Shown here: positions 24,753 to 36,906 of the stretch, in pieces
Layout of the letters: the number at the start of each line of letters is the position of its first letter
Position numbering within the stretch: the first letter of the stretch is position 1
Assembly: GCA_918026815.1 (NCBI GenBank)
Contig: CAKJVC010000149.1
Location: forward strand, 52,473 to 116,472
Reading direction: 5' to 3'
From: Chalara sp. BL73
Lineage: Eukaryota; Ascomycota; Leotiomycetes; Helotiales
Length of the DNA stretch: 64,000 nucleotides
The notes under the pieces: model-generated
Seen by the model: the letters and a program-made list of their open reading frames with translations, nothing else
Databases searched by the model: none
Told to the model about the DNA's origin: nothing
Translations under genes and position numbers: made by a program

Positions 24753-25208
24753 ATGGACCTCAGCTGGCTTCCCCTCCTTTTCATACCGACCAACGCTTCG
24801 CCAATATTTATCTTCCTCTTCTTCGTCTGCACATATTTTCTCAATCGACCATGTGTATATTGCTCTATACTCCTTCTAATACTGTTCGCCTCATCATGCC
24901 ACTGGTCGGATCACTGCTTCTTTGACTTCAGCAGCAACTGGTTTGAGGCTGGGCACCCGGCGCTGAGTGTGGCCCCTGAGATGGTCAACTCCTCCGTTAT
25001 GTCGAACCCAGCGTTGGATAAAGTTTCAATATATGCAGGGGCCTTGAATAACACAGCTGCGGCTCTTGCGGGGACCGCGCTGGAAGAAACCAAGCGGCGG
25101 CTGGCGATGCGAGCTGAGTGGACAGGATTGGGGGTTGAATGGCTGAGAAGCTTACTGGGGAAACGGGAATGGAAGATACCATGTGTGGACGTTCTCGTCA
25201 GGCTATGA
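24753..25208 (+). CDS. conserved-looking hypothetical membrane protein, 151 aa
   Basis: A single-exon frame. I start it at the ATG at 24753, because the open frame extending further upstream lacks a better in-frame ATG close to the transcript start. The N-terminal 60 residues are strongly hydrophobic, with two helices (FIFLFFVCTYFL and SILLLILFASSC) separated by a short NRPCVYC loop, then an acidic aromatic segment (SDHCFFDFSSNW). The C-terminal half is soluble and ends VEWLRSLLGKREWKIPCVDV. This looks like a genuine fungal protein of unknown function rather than chance: codon use is balanced and the two halves are well defined. The location is probably an intracellular membrane. I do not recognise the family. 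Confidence 0.6.
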   Translation: MDLSWLPLLFIPTNASPIFIFLFFVCTYFLNRPCVYCSILLLILFASSCHWSDHCFFDFSSNWFEAGHPALSVAPEMVNSSVMSNPALDKVSIYAGALNNTAAALAGTALEETKRRLAMRAEWTGLGVEWLRSLLGKREWKIPCVDVLVRL

Positions 25209-27133
25209 TAGATTTTGGGACAAGGAAGAGATATGAATAATGTGTTATTGAAGTCATCTGAATGGGGAGGGCGTTGTACAAACACGGAATGTGGATATAC
25301 TCGGAAGCATGAAGACCTGCTCATACTGGAATCTCCTTATAGGTAGTAAGGGCTGCATCGGTTAGGAGTTTTGTATACAAAGGGGGCGGCAGCTAAGAAA
25401 TCCCAAACAGCGAAGGTTCAAGTCAGAAGCATCCACATGTGGTGGGTGATGTTATGGCGGCCTACTAAATCGTTATCATGAACCCACCCATTGAGGACGT
25501 CGATTCATCTGGTCTCAGTGGACGCTTAGAATTGCACAGGATTGTGATTAATATTTGCTTTGATATTGCTCCGCGACTAGGTGCTGCAAACTATGCATCA
25601 GTCTTTAGAACCTTTATAGCTTATTCCCATGAAAGCTTCGTTCTTATTCACTTGTACCAGCAGCCACAAAGCACTTTCTATACAGGGTTGCTATCTTTGC
25701 CTCATCAGAAACCGGGACGAAAGTTAAATTTTAAAAAAAAGCCCCTCTCAGATCAAATGTTTGTCTATCGCTTCCCAACTTTACGTCTTGTTGCGAGTTA
25801 GAAGCATACGATAGTATCACGTTCTTGAGCCATCCGCACAGCCTTTTTGGGGGGAGGGGGAGAAGTGCAAAGTGTATAGTCGCGGGGTTTGTCAAAACCA
25901 GGAAGTTTTAGGATGAGGGATGCGTTTTCATCTTACTAGATATATAAGTAGAGTTACCGTATATCTACGTCAATGCTTGTTGAGCTTTTTTTTTTCTGGC
26001 CGCGAAGATGAAAGCCTCTACTTCTAAGCAATAGCAATAAATTAAATGGAAAATGCCTTTAAGTTGTTAATATTCTCTTTTCATACCCCTGTGGAATCTC
26101 ACTGGTGGGTGCCATTCTTCATTCCCGGCCCAGCAGGTTACTATGGCCAAGAAGCCGAACGTGAAGGGGATGATATTTATATCATGAGATAATGAGAGTA
26201 TGCGGGATTTCTCTACATCACGTTCTTATATATTACACCTTACACTAAAGAGTGCCACCCTTCACGATCGGCTTCTGGGCCATAATATAAATATTACAGA
26301 GAACGGAAACTACTACCCAAGTCATTTTAATTTCAATGGATATATCCAGCCCGGGAGAAACCAGAGATCTGGTATACATAGCAGGTTGTAAAGGTGTCAT
26401 GACTGAGGTCCAGGGCACCTGAGCGACCGAAGCATACTACCTTTTCCAGTGTGAAACGGAGATTAGAGTTGACTAATGGTGTGAGTGGGGTTTCGTGAGC
26501 ACATATGATAAGTTATTTGCCTTTGCTGAGTACCGTTAGAGTATGTAGGCAGTCTGATACATAGAGTGGGTCTATGAGGTAAGAATTTATGGTATGAAAG
26601 GTAAAGCAATTGTAAGTGCTGCATTCTGGAAGTGATGTTTCTTGGGGCGCTTCTATAACGAGTACGTCTGGGAGGAAGAGTTTTGCACATAGAAGGGGTA
26701 GGATTTTGTTAGCGTGATTAATAATTGCTGCTTGGAAGTTAAATTTGAGTAGGGAGGTGAGCTGGAGATATCGCCTTGCTGTCCCAAACGACCATGAGAA
26801 GGCGCGGTTTGCACGTCACTTCTAGATACTAATGTTATTATAGCATCCTTCAATACTATGCAGGAGCATGAAGAAGTAAAAGAAGCCGAATTCAAGGGTG
26901 ACTCAAGGGTGACCACGAACTTATATTCATCGCTCGCTGATCTGTACATATCTATGCAGCTGATCGAGGTAGACCATAGTATCCTCGCCCGTCGCCACGG
27001 CAATGCCACCACTGATGTTCTCCTCCCATATATACAAAGAGAACCGAAATTTCAAAACGCGCCGTAGAATGCAAATGCCATCAACTCATCAATGGGTATC
27101 ATGCGAACGCCACGCTAACCAATCTAAATCCGA
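25209..27133. other. AT-rich intergenic region
   Basis: Almost 2 kb without a recognisable gene. It contains a G-rich run at about 25849-25863 and A/T runs near 25730 and 25990. ATG-started frames at 25478-25801 (+, 107 codons) and 26858-27067 (+, 69 codons) have no motifs and are probably not genes. Confidence 0.4.
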
Positions 27134-28184
27134 TCAAAGCAAATGCAATAAGTTTCGTAAGCCAGCTTGACGCTTAGGCTGTAAACTGTGAGGAACGTGA
27201 GGCCGATCCCGGCCACGCTGCTTGTCATTCAGCACCTGCTGGTCTCCAATCTTGACCCATTCCTTTTGCACAGCGTGCCATTGGTGGCTGTAAGATATAT
27301 ATTAGCCTATTGAGCCACGAAGGGAAACGATGGGAAAGCGACACGGAGGATAAGCAGAGAATGTACTATTAGGAAGACGGGGCAGGTCACTGTGTATGGC
27401 ATTAACAAAAAAAGACGTACCCTTCATGAAATGCGCTAGTAAGGGCCTGGCTACCGTACTCCTTCGTCAAGATCTTGTCAAATGAATAGGGAATCAATGC
27501 AGGTACGCCTTCGAAGATGGAAGTCCGCAAGGGGTATAGATCTCGGGTGCGGTAGTGATGATAGTTCTTGCATGACCAGACGCCTGGTTGAGTAACAGGA
27601 TCGGTCTCGCTCAGGCCGGTGATGTCGATGAATAGACCGTTTCGTACGTCGATCCAGCGGGCATCAATGACATTCATTCCATCACCTCGAACTCTCTCCT
27701 TCGCATGCGGGTTGACGTCGAGAAGATACTCGCGGAAGATAACGGTGCCATTATCAGTGGTCGAGGTGTAATTATGGAAGGTCATATTCAAATTTTCACC
27801 CAGCCATGCTAGGGTGGCGCCAGAGACTTGAGTATCGAGGTCCCAATCCCAAGGCATGATTTGACCATTCCACCACCATCCAAGGAGGGTACCGTGCGCA
27901 ACCCAAGTCTCAATGTTGAGATCGCGAAAGGTCAAGAGGTAAGCACGGATCATATGATATAGGGTATCACTCTTCTCCTCATAAGAGACTGGCGCGCCGT
28001 TAAAATATCTGATGTCGTAGTGGCCCAGAGAATTGTCTCCACCAGGTTCATGGAAATATTTTTTAGGATCAAGATCGGCTCCTTTTGGCTCAGACTTTTC
28101 AATTTCTTCGGCGGGAGCTGCGACAGAAACCCCAAGGATTAATTGAAGGCATAGGAGGGCCGTAAGGCAGAATGGACGCTTCAT
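27134..28184 (-). CDS. LicD-family protein (Mnn4/fukutin-related), secretory pathway
   Basis: Two exons (27421-28184 and 27134-27287) encode 305 residues. The start at 28184 is chosen because it begins a good signal peptide (MKRPFCLTALLCLQLILG) and the open frame upstream of it has no ATG. The LicD domain is clear: HGTLLGWWWNGQIMPWDWD and LDTQVS hold the conserved glycine and the D-x-D metal-binding pattern, followed by ARWIDVRNGLFIDITGL, SCKNYHHYRTRDLYPLR and an EYG near the end. The family contains nucleotidyl- and phosphotransferase-like enzymes; yeast Mnn4 relatives act in mannosyl-phosphate transfer to glycans in the Golgi. The C-terminal exon is basic (KQRGRDRP...QPKRQAG). The 133-base intron was set so that the reading continues EGHQWHAVQKEWV. 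Substrate is unknown. Confidence 0.85.
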
Positions 28185-30357
28185 AGTGGATAATAGGCGT
28201 AGTGACTCGACGGTGCCAGTGGGCTCTAGAGAGCTCAAGGAAGTTCACCGTGGCACAAGAGACTCGTGCTCTACGTCGAATACGATTTATTGATCGTTGT
28301 CAACGTGTTTGCAAGTTGCGGAACAATTATCAGGCGTTTTCTAGTGAGCAAATGTGTTGTGGTTGTACAGATCTATGAGAAGGTACTTAAGAACGTCGTC
28401 CTCTTCCCACGCTTTTTGATGACGTATCGGGTGATTGAATGAAAAGACTGTGTAATTGCGGACTCGATATTAGGATGTGAACAACTGCGTAGAAGTGGAA
28501 TGAACTTTTAGGGGTGTGCCCAAGAGTTTAATGGCGCGAAGTATTGTGGTGTGCAAATGTGTGGGAAGTTGCTTGAATAAGTAAGTGGTCGTGTGAAACA
28601 GAGTAAATAGCCAAGGCTCCGGAACCTGGCAGAAGAGCCTCTTGGTGCAGGCAAGAACAACCTGGCCTTGTCGTTGCGCGGGAGTTGGCGCGATTGCACC
28701 CTCGAGGATATGATCCGTGTAAGTCTCGGCGTAGACTTGGGACAAGTCAGAACAGTTGCAGTTGTTACAAAATATTTCCAGGATGAACAAATGAAGTGGA
28801 AAGAGAAAGAAGACAAGGTGATCAGCGATGCTACAAAGGAGGTGAGGAAAAGGAGGTTGAGCGGTTGGAACCAGGTTCTTTTAATGGAAACCAAGAGCTT
28901 GCCATCTGCATGAAAGCTTGTTCCCGGATAAAACGGACAGCAGCAAAAAAGGAACGTCAACCACAGAAACACACAGACAGATAGATACACATAAACATGC
29001 GGCTGGATCCGATTGCGTTGTCCAAGACGTGGCTTTACATGATTCAGATAAAGATTCATGGGCATATTCGAATGACCAGCAATTTTCCGCTGGGAACGGA
29101 AACTTGCTCTTTAGATTTTTTGACCCCATAGGGCGACGACGTCAAGGTCTACAGGGCCAGACCGGAGCGGGATGAACTAATTTGCTCCACTGTGGCTGGC
29201 TGCCAAGTGCCGGAGCTATAGCGAGGCTATCTCAACCTCTCAAGGCCTATTTGCTACGGCCATGGCCTGATCATTTCCCACTTCGAAGCACAGCATATCA
29301 GCGCAACAAGAGGAAGCCCAACATTAATTCTCACCGTCAGTCTACCTACTGTACCTTGTTAACACCTGAACTGATGAGAAAGATTAGATGGAGTTGAGCA
29401 CAAACGAAAATCCTAGGGGTCCCACCCTACACGCGGCCTATTATTCTGAACTGATGAGATGAAAAAATGGGGGGAATCTGGAGCATCCATATGCGTGGAT
29501 CACGCAGTCGAACGTAGCACGAAACGTTGCCAGGATCCACCCAAAGGTCAATCGACGGAATTGTCTACAGGACCCCGAATGAGGTACACACTGTACATAT
29601 CGTGGCGTATCATAAGGTCGGGCTGAGGCGCCCATGTCAACTTCACCAGGATGAAGACCCCTTTCATGCTCAAGGCACACTTGGATATACATCTCATAGT
29701 TCAGTATTCTTGAAAATACTCTTGGAGATATGACGCATGATTAGCACAAATGATTTGATGCTCTTCAAAAACCTGTGATTTTTTCCACTCAGCCACAGCT
29801 CTTCCAAATGGATGGGCTCCCTGGCGGCGGGAAAGCTAAAGGGGAAATCAAACCCTAAACGAAATATGGAGTGGTGTCGTGTGCACGCTTGGTCGTTTGC
29901 GGAACGGCTGACGCCAAGGACGCGTCCTCACCTTTCCGGGCTCAAACCAAGGGGTGTATCAGATGTTTGATGAGCAGCTTAATATAGCTATCTACAGCAG
30001 AGCCGCAAAAATAAGATGAAACACTTCTGATAGAAAAAGATCATGAGGGTTCGGACCTGCTAAATTGCTAGAATGCCGAAATGCTATTGTTGGAAGAAGA
30101 GTGGTGACAAGGCAAAAGTCTGGGGTAGCCTGAACGACCACGTGAGACTTACTTCCCCTTGCGTCTGCCTTCTAAGAGAAGTTAAATTCTTGAATGCTTC
30201 GTTATGTTGCCTTTAATTTTACCGAGTTCAATGTTGAGATTATTGTTCTACCTAGCCCTATATTCAGGCCTTTCCATCTCTCGTTCCAGTCCACGTAGTA
30301 ATTTTCTGACTTTGAGCTGGTGATGCTTGCGCGCCTGTCGTTTGCGTGTAATTCTTA
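28185..30357. other. intergenic region
   Basis: About 2.2 kb between the LicD gene and the first CorA-like gene. An ATG frame on the minus strand (28508-29065, 185 codons) is long, but its composition is irregular, it has no family features, and another open frame overlaps it on the plus strand. I regard it as unproven. Nothing else stands out. Confidence 0.35.
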
Positions 30358-31997
30358 TCAAGGTCCTCCTGCCACATCTGCAGAGTTCTTGCTCTTCTTC
30401 TTTGACTTTGGCAATTGAACTATGCTCAAGAAAATGCAGAACACCATTGCCACTAGTGGGATGGTGATTGCAAAGTATATGCCCAGGAGACGCCAGGTCA
30501 GCTGGTAAGCTTGCACAGAGAGAAGCGCCTGCAAGAGGTGTTATAAGCGGGATCGCTAACTGGGAAAGCGCCTTACCGCTACAAGATTAGCAGGCAAGAA
30601 TAGGAAGCCAAGGTATGTTAAAGTTTTTACCTGGCTATTGTCCTTCGCCGCGGCAGATGCCACCCTTGCTTGAGATATGGTCTGCATTTCGTACAGCTAC
30701 AATGTATTAACGATACTCATTATCAAAGGTGTTCTGAGGCTAACACACTAATTTCAACAAGCCATCTATTCGCTCGCTGTAGTTCACGTCACGGCCTTCG
30801 AGGCTTTTTAAGATAAGCGTTTTGAAAGCTTTCAACCGCCCGAGCTCTTGATGAGCTCTTTGCAAGTCACATAATTTTGCTTCCTTGGCTAGTGTTTCCA
30901 TTTCGATGAATGACAGCCCTAGCGCTTCTTCAAACTGCTGGCAGAACTGGCGTCGGCCATGTCTCTGCGCTTGACGCATGAGGCACACATTCAATCGACG
31001 GTTTAAATTAATTTGATCCATTTCTTCTCCTGGGGCATCTTCCAATTTGCTCTTCTCGCGCAAGTGAACAGCCGCTATTTCATGCCCAAGCCATTTTATT
31101 TCTTGCTTGAGCATATTCTTGTGGCTCACACTAGCCTCCGCCAGCTTGCAGAAGAGCAGGGTAGGAAGCAGCATCGGATGAATTGACAAATGTTTCGATT
31201 TCTCAAGATGCACAAGCAAGTTTGTGATTCTATCCCCGGGCCCCATGGATAAGACTCCTTTTGTAATGTTTTTCTGAGTATCATACGACAGCGCAAGTGA
31301 GCAGTTTTCCGATTGATAATCAGTATTGTGCAGCACAAATTCTGCGAATGGTTATTGCGAGCAGGCAAAGTAGCGTAAAAAATATTTACCTAGTTTTCTT
31401 TCGCCTGTTACAGTGGTGCCCAGCGCGAATTCTGCGATTCCAGAAGTATGGTCCATCGCCATGATGTAGGTTTTCGGAATTTCCAGCACTCGTTCAACTT
31501 CAAGTAATGTCGGAATATCCTTCCAGGGAAAATTACGGCCCTTACCATCAACATAGATGGGACAATTGGTTTGAACCCTATCCAGTATTCAGCAACCTAT
31601 ATCTCCTTATTCAGGAGGATGCCATAGATACAGAAGGCGAAGTCCGCCAATAATTTTATATCCGTATGGGGCTTTGTACTCTGGTAAGCGTGATAGTGTC
31701 TTCCCATCCTGACTCGAAAAACAGTCAGCTGTCAGCCTTGTTGCACTCGGTGATCAATTATGAAGCGAATACTTCTTTTTGAAACCAGTCGTTGAGACTA
31801 TTGAGACGTTGAAGGCCAGACGTAAAAGTGGCAGTATGTCCATCTACAGCATGCTGTAAGAGTCAGCACATATAGAGATAGCTCTAATGCGCGCAACAGA
31901 CCGAACAAGTCCACATCTCCAGACGAAAATTGTCCAAAGGCTCAAACCTTTGATCGGCATTGGCACGCTCCAAGAGATCCTCGATGAGGTGATCCAT
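30358..31997 (-). CDS. CorA-like two-helix membrane protein, intact paralog A
   Basis: Seven exons on the minus strand: 31902-31997, 31773-31853, 31632-31708, 31390-31577, 30749-31341, 30577-30696 and 30358-30528. They give 441 residues. The N-terminal half is a soluble domain of mixed type (MDHLIEDLLERAN start, GYKIIGGLRLL, NFPWKD, TYIMAMDHTSGIAEF). It is followed by a long helical region (SKHLSIHPMLLPTLLF, then charged helices to SLEGRDVNY). The C-terminus has two hydrophobic segments, LTYLGFLFLPANLVA and LLGIYFAITIPLVAMVFCIFL, then a Lys-rich tail. This arrangement and the KTLTYL..LPANL sequence resemble fungal CorA-like proteins, but the GMN signature of true CorA magnesium channels is absent. 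Transport activity is therefore doubtful. It is a clear paralog of the gene at 37958. Confidence 0.8.
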
Positions 31998-34271
31998 ACT
32001 GAATTATTTGGATCGGAAGTTAGTGATCTAAATTTGTAGCATAACAAAAACCTTGCTAGGAGAACTGTGATGGATATTTAAACTGTGAGGTGTCAAGGGT
32101 GAAAGCGAACATGAGATGAAATATGCCTTGCGCTTGTGTAACCAAGGGCGTTTAGTTTCATGCTCTGTTGCCGTTCAGCCTCTTTGACAGCCCTTTCGCT
32201 ACCGATATTCGGTGCAGAGAGAACTTGCTTTCGGGTATGCATAGACAACACACGCATCCCTATTTGTTGCCGCGACTTCGGTGCATCTGAGAAGGGGTGG
32301 CTGAGTTCGGGCGATGTCTTACTTTGTCACCAGTCACTAATCACTTGATCTAACAACTAACTGGTCTCTATGGACTAGGACGATACTATTCGAACCATCA
32401 ATGCCCACAAAGCTGCATGACACAAAATTAAAGCATTGCAGCTTACTTTAAGGCATGGCTAAGCGCACCTAGTCTTGTCCCTGAATATAAATCGAGCGCG
32501 AATAGAATCCTTCCAAGGGTGATAATCAGCAGGCTGAATGCCACCTTCATCGATTTGACCGAACCTCTCTCCCCTATATGTGTACCTGGTTCCCTCATCT
32601 TTCTGTTTTGTCAGTTATACAACCTAGCAAACAATGCCTATCACAGATATGCTACGTTTGGTGATTGTATCTACTTTGAACTCAGTAAATCCCTTATAAT
32701 TTCAGCCTCGATATAGCCACCTATCTTCCAGTCACTTCCACCACCTCACGGGGCTCCGCGAATCGAATTCCCGGGTTCTATCGAATTGATGCTGGTGCTT
32801 GGAGCCTGCCATCTGATCTGACTTATACTGCTGCCTGCGAAAGCATCGTATCCTTTCTGCACATTCAGCGCAGTATTCCTAGACCGTTCCGTACTGGTCG
32901 ATGGGCTCCATAGCTGCAGCCTATAGCCTTTTGGCCTATCGAGGCTTCCGCACAGGTTAGATGATATCTTTATGAAAGTACCAAATGTTCGGGACTCGGT
33001 CTGACACAAATGAGATGTAGTTACGGAATCCAGTGAAGCTTCGCATCTAGGCATCTCGCAGTGTAAGAACCAGCCTCAGTGCCGAGCGTACTCTTTACAG
33101 CAGGAAAGTTTTTTTTAAATTCAACCTCAGGGGTCTAGCTACCAACTATGATAGGTAGAGGTTCTTAACAATTGCTTCGCCAGGCTCGGGCTCTTGGCTT
33201 CGAGTTTGCTCCTTCTTAGCATCTCATGAACCCCGCACGATACTCCCTCAGTCCTTGTACATGCTTGAGTAAGCCGCAGACTTGGATCAGCTTATCGTCT
33301 GGGCAATGTTTGGCAGACAAGGCAGGCAAGATATACAATCGCCTGTGGATGGATATTCGGACTTACGAGGAGGTATATCTCCGGCAATCCTGCTACAATC
33401 ATTGGTTGTATGCAGCCTGCTTATGGCGGGGCTCGGTAGTTTGTGGATTAAGCGAGACCGAAAAGGGGCGAACGGCAACTTTCGACGGTATGAAAAGGAA
33501 CCTAGCTCGATAATCTCGTAGGGGATGGAGTTATATGATATTATCTTTGGGACCTATGATGGAAGCTGAAAGGGTTTATATGAGATATACTTGTCTAGGT
33601 TTCTTGCTAGGTCCTCAATCTTCTCTGGCGAGATGCTTACAGTACACATCAAACTCTTCATTTCTCCTGCTCGGCAATCATGCGACACATCGACATTTCG
33701 GAGGGGATTCCTCGTGAGTAAGACTCATGCCCAATTTGGTAGTGTCTAAATAGAAGTTGGCGTGGTTTTCGCAATTACCGCCTCTTGAAGTGAGTAGAAA
33801 ACCTTTTGCTTATGCTCAACATTCTTTACTTACGATAAAGCCAATAATAACGCGCTGAATCCTTCCTGCCTGGAAAACTGTCTAGGACTAAATAGAGGCA
33901 GCGCCAAAAAGCATCAAACTATTTGATGACCATATGAGTTACAAGTCAGACTTGACATTGCTTAAATGCTACACCATACGTGCCCGAGTCGAGCGTAAAG
34001 TTTGAAATATGAATGCCAGGACACTAGTTTCCTTGGTGAGCCAATGAGATTCCCTGGTTCTCCACATGTGGCTATCATAGCCACTGACGCGTCGTCCCGT
34101 TGTCTTGGCGCTGCTCAAACCACGAGCATATCGGTCGTCATCACGATCTTGGCGAGACATGCACCATCCGGGGCATCCTTCAGATCACTTTTATCTTTAA
34201 AAGCTATCCAGGCCCCATCTTAGTTATTTTTTTTATAAACATGAGAGCCGTTACCTGATCGCTGTGCAGAG
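31998..34271. other. intergenic region with a possible coding fragment
   Basis: About 2.3 kb without a firm gene. The plus-strand frame at 33282-33521 contains a credible membrane helix (ISPAILLQSLVVCSLLMAG) followed by WIKRDRKG and ends in a normal stop. It has no ATG of its own but is preceded by an acceptor-like CCGCAG, so it may be the last exon of a decayed gene. A T-run lies at 34224-34236. Confidence 0.3.
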
Positions 34272-35696
34272 ATGTACGTCCTGCGCTACGTCTTCATCTC
34301 CTTCGTCCTCTTTATCCTTATCTACACCCTGACCTCACAGTTCTACTCTCCGCTCGATCCGGCATATCCGCTGCATCCCAACCCGTTCCCGTCTGATAAG
34401 CCGAAGCCGCGCTTATCCCTCTCGACGGGCAACAGATTTCGCATTGGGATCTTCTCGGACTTGCATTACGGTGAAGACGAGGCAACTTTTGGGCCGGAGC
34501 AGGATCGGAAGAGCACTGATGTTATCGGAAAGTTGCTGGACTTTGAGACGCCGGATTTTGTCATTATCAGTATGTACAAGACTTTTTTGGTGAAGCGAAG
34601 TTTTCCATGATAACGCGTACTGATAAAGGCGGTGTAGATGGCGATTTCATAACAGGAGAGAATACATTCCTGGAGAATAGCACGAAGTATGTAGACCAGA
34701 TAGTCTCGCCCATGGTTGAGAAAAACTACCGATGGGTATGTAGCCTTTTCATATTCAGGTCACGGACTCAGACGCACATATCAATAATTCTCGACTAAAC
34801 CATACGCGCCTCCCTCATTTCTTGACCTGTCGCTGACCTTTTCCCAGGCGAGCACATACGGCAACCACGACACGCAGTACAATCTCTCACGTGAAGCGCT
34901 CTTCCTCGAAGACTCTAAATATGACCTCTCCTACACGCAACACTCACCTAAAGGCGTCTCGGGCGTAACGAACTACTGGCTCCCCATCTATCGCACCCCC
35001 TCTCACGCTTCCTACCTCTCTTCGTCCGACCGCCCCGTATCCATCCTGTGGTTCTTCGACTCGCTCGGCGGGGAGCGCTTCCAACGATGGGGTCTCGGGC
35101 GCTGGATGCCCAACTACGTCCCCCCTTCCGCGGTCAAGTGGTTCTTGTCTGAAAGACAGAAGGTCGAGGAGAGGTGGGGTGTTGTGCCTAGCTTGGCGTT
35201 TGTGCATATCCCGCCGACGCCGTTCTTGCGGTTGCAGAGGAAGAAGATGCCGGGCAGGGGGGATAAGGACGCGCATTTCCCCGGGCTGAATGACGATGTG
35301 CCGGTTGCTAACCAAGGAGAGGGACGCTGGGGTGAGCCCGATCGCGCGTTTGTGAGGGCGTTGAAGAGCACCAAGGGGCTGCATAGTATCTACTCCGGAC
35401 ACGATCATGGGAATTCGTGGTGTGGTACTTGGGATGAGAAGAGCAAGGAGGAAGAAGACGAAGCGAAGAAGCAGAACCCGTTCTTGTGCTTTGTAAAACA
35501 TACCGGGTATGGAGGGTACGGATCTTGGAACCGAGGAAGCAGAGTGGTGGAGCTCCAGTTTGGAGATGAGGACATTGGAAGTACGATGGAAGTCGGGACA
35601 TGGATTCAGATGGAGAATGGAGATGTGGTTCAAAACGTTAATTTGAACGCGACATATGGAACGGATATATACCCTATTGAAGATGGAGAGGATTGA
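34272..35696 (+). CDS. calcineurin-like metallophosphoesterase, Dcr2-like
   Basis: Three exons (34272-34569, 34638-34735, 34848-35696) encode 414 residues. An N-terminal signal-anchor helix (YVFISFVLFILIYTL) is followed by a metallophosphoesterase domain. Its metal-binding motifs are in order: SDLHYG, NGDFITGEN, YGNHD, the histidine in FVHIPPTP, and SGHDHG. The acceptor at 34637 was chosen because it restores INGDFITGEN. This family includes fungal Dcr2-type and PPA29-like purple-acid-phosphatase relatives; yeast Dcr2 dephosphorylates Ire1 and Sic1. Location is likely the ER or another secretory membrane with the enzyme in the lumen or outside. All catalytic residues appear intact. It converges on the thioesterase gene; the stops are 225 bases apart. 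Confidence 0.88.
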
Positions 35697-35921
35697 TTGT
35701 CACGAGACGATCGCATACGACGTTATGGTTGTAATATTTAAAGGGCATCATTAATGGCGCAGAGATACCAAATGAATACATCGATTGATGATAAATTTAG
35801 TATGTGGGTTGATTCGTTACAGGGTGCTCAAGGATAGGAGATTTCCTTCATTGCACACAAACATCCCAATGATGAGATTGCAGCAAATATTTCTAACATT
35901 CAAGTCGTCTTGTACATAATC

Positions 35922-36906
35922 TCATAATTTCGCCTTCCCCTTTTCATCCCACAGATCATCCCAAGGTATTTTATACTTCAAATGCCATCCCTGCGTGGGA
36001 ATCGCCACCTTATGATGCTCAGCCGTGCAATATATCGTCTTACCATCTAAACTCTTCATCGTACCCCTAATCATCGCCATCGTCCTGCCCGCCTGCATAA
36101 CCTCACCCCTGATTCTAATGGTCGTCCCTATTACAGTCAACACTCCTTCTCTAAGAGCTCAACCAACTCAAGCCCAAACCCCTCAACATAGACATCGTGG
36201 CTTACCAACGGGGATGGCTCTCAGATAGCTAATATTCAACGTCCGCGTTACGCCTCCCAGAAAACTAGAAACCGTCAGCCGCCAACGATCTAATGCTCGT
36301 TTTTTTCCAGATAAATTCAAGCCATCGTTCCCGGGGCCGTAGGACATCAAAGCGGAACGAGAAAAAAAACGTACTCCCAATACCCGCTCCGAGCAAGCGG
36401 GCCCAGCGCGGCGGTGGTGCACATATCAAAGATCACGCCGGCGGCGCCGCCGTGCATGACACCGTTAAGGTTGGTGTACCGCTCGTCGATCAGGAAATCG
36501 AAATCCACCGTTCCCTCAGCGGAGGCGTCTACGATTTCGGCCGTGTCCATGAAGTGCTTGTCGAAGCCGTTGAAGTTTTTGGAGGCGGCGATGAGGTGGT
36601 ATCTAGGAGGGGGTTGGTCAGTGAGGCTATGTATAGAGACGTCGAGCATCGGAGCAGACATCGATATTGTCACATGGGACGAAGTTTAACGGTGAAAGGG
36701 GCTTCAGGTTGGCTGTAGGCATGAGTTGGGGCTCGAGGATGAAAGAAAGATGAGAGGCCCGTCGTAAAGAACTTGCTCGAACCGTGCCTTCCTGAATACG
36801 CATCATAGCACAAAGCCAATGGAATATATATTAATAGACTTAAGTGCTCATACCGTTCAAATATAGCCTCGACAGCTTTGATAGCTCTCGCACGTGATTC
36901 ATCCAT
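35922..36906 (-). CDS. hotdog-fold acyl-CoA thioesterase (PaaI/Them-type)
   Basis: Four exons (36854-36906, 36375-36602, 36206-36264, 35922-36127) encode 181 residues, normal for the family. The first exon gives MDESRARAIKAVEAIFER. The hotdog core reads NLNGVMHGGAAGVIFDMCTT, with the HGG catalytic motif, then GGVTRTLNISYLRAIPVG and RTMAMIRG. The C-terminus carries IYCTAEHHKV and ends KGKAKL. The enzyme would hydrolyse acyl-CoA or related thioesters. The two donors GTACGT and GTAAGC were selected over alternatives because they rebuild WDFLGGVTRT and VGTTIRIRG in frame. The C-terminal AKL resembles a peroxisomal PTS1, like the acyl-CoA synthetase 4 kb downstream; that shared ending is worth noting but does not prove localisation. 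Confidence 0.88.

Noticed and set aside
28508..29065. 185-codon ATG frame on the minus strand
   Set aside because: Irregular composition, no domain, and another frame overlaps it on the opposite strand; more likely chance.
34944..35633. 229-codon frame opposite the metallophosphoesterase gene
   Set aside because: It is the antisense shadow of an exon with clear metal-binding motifs.
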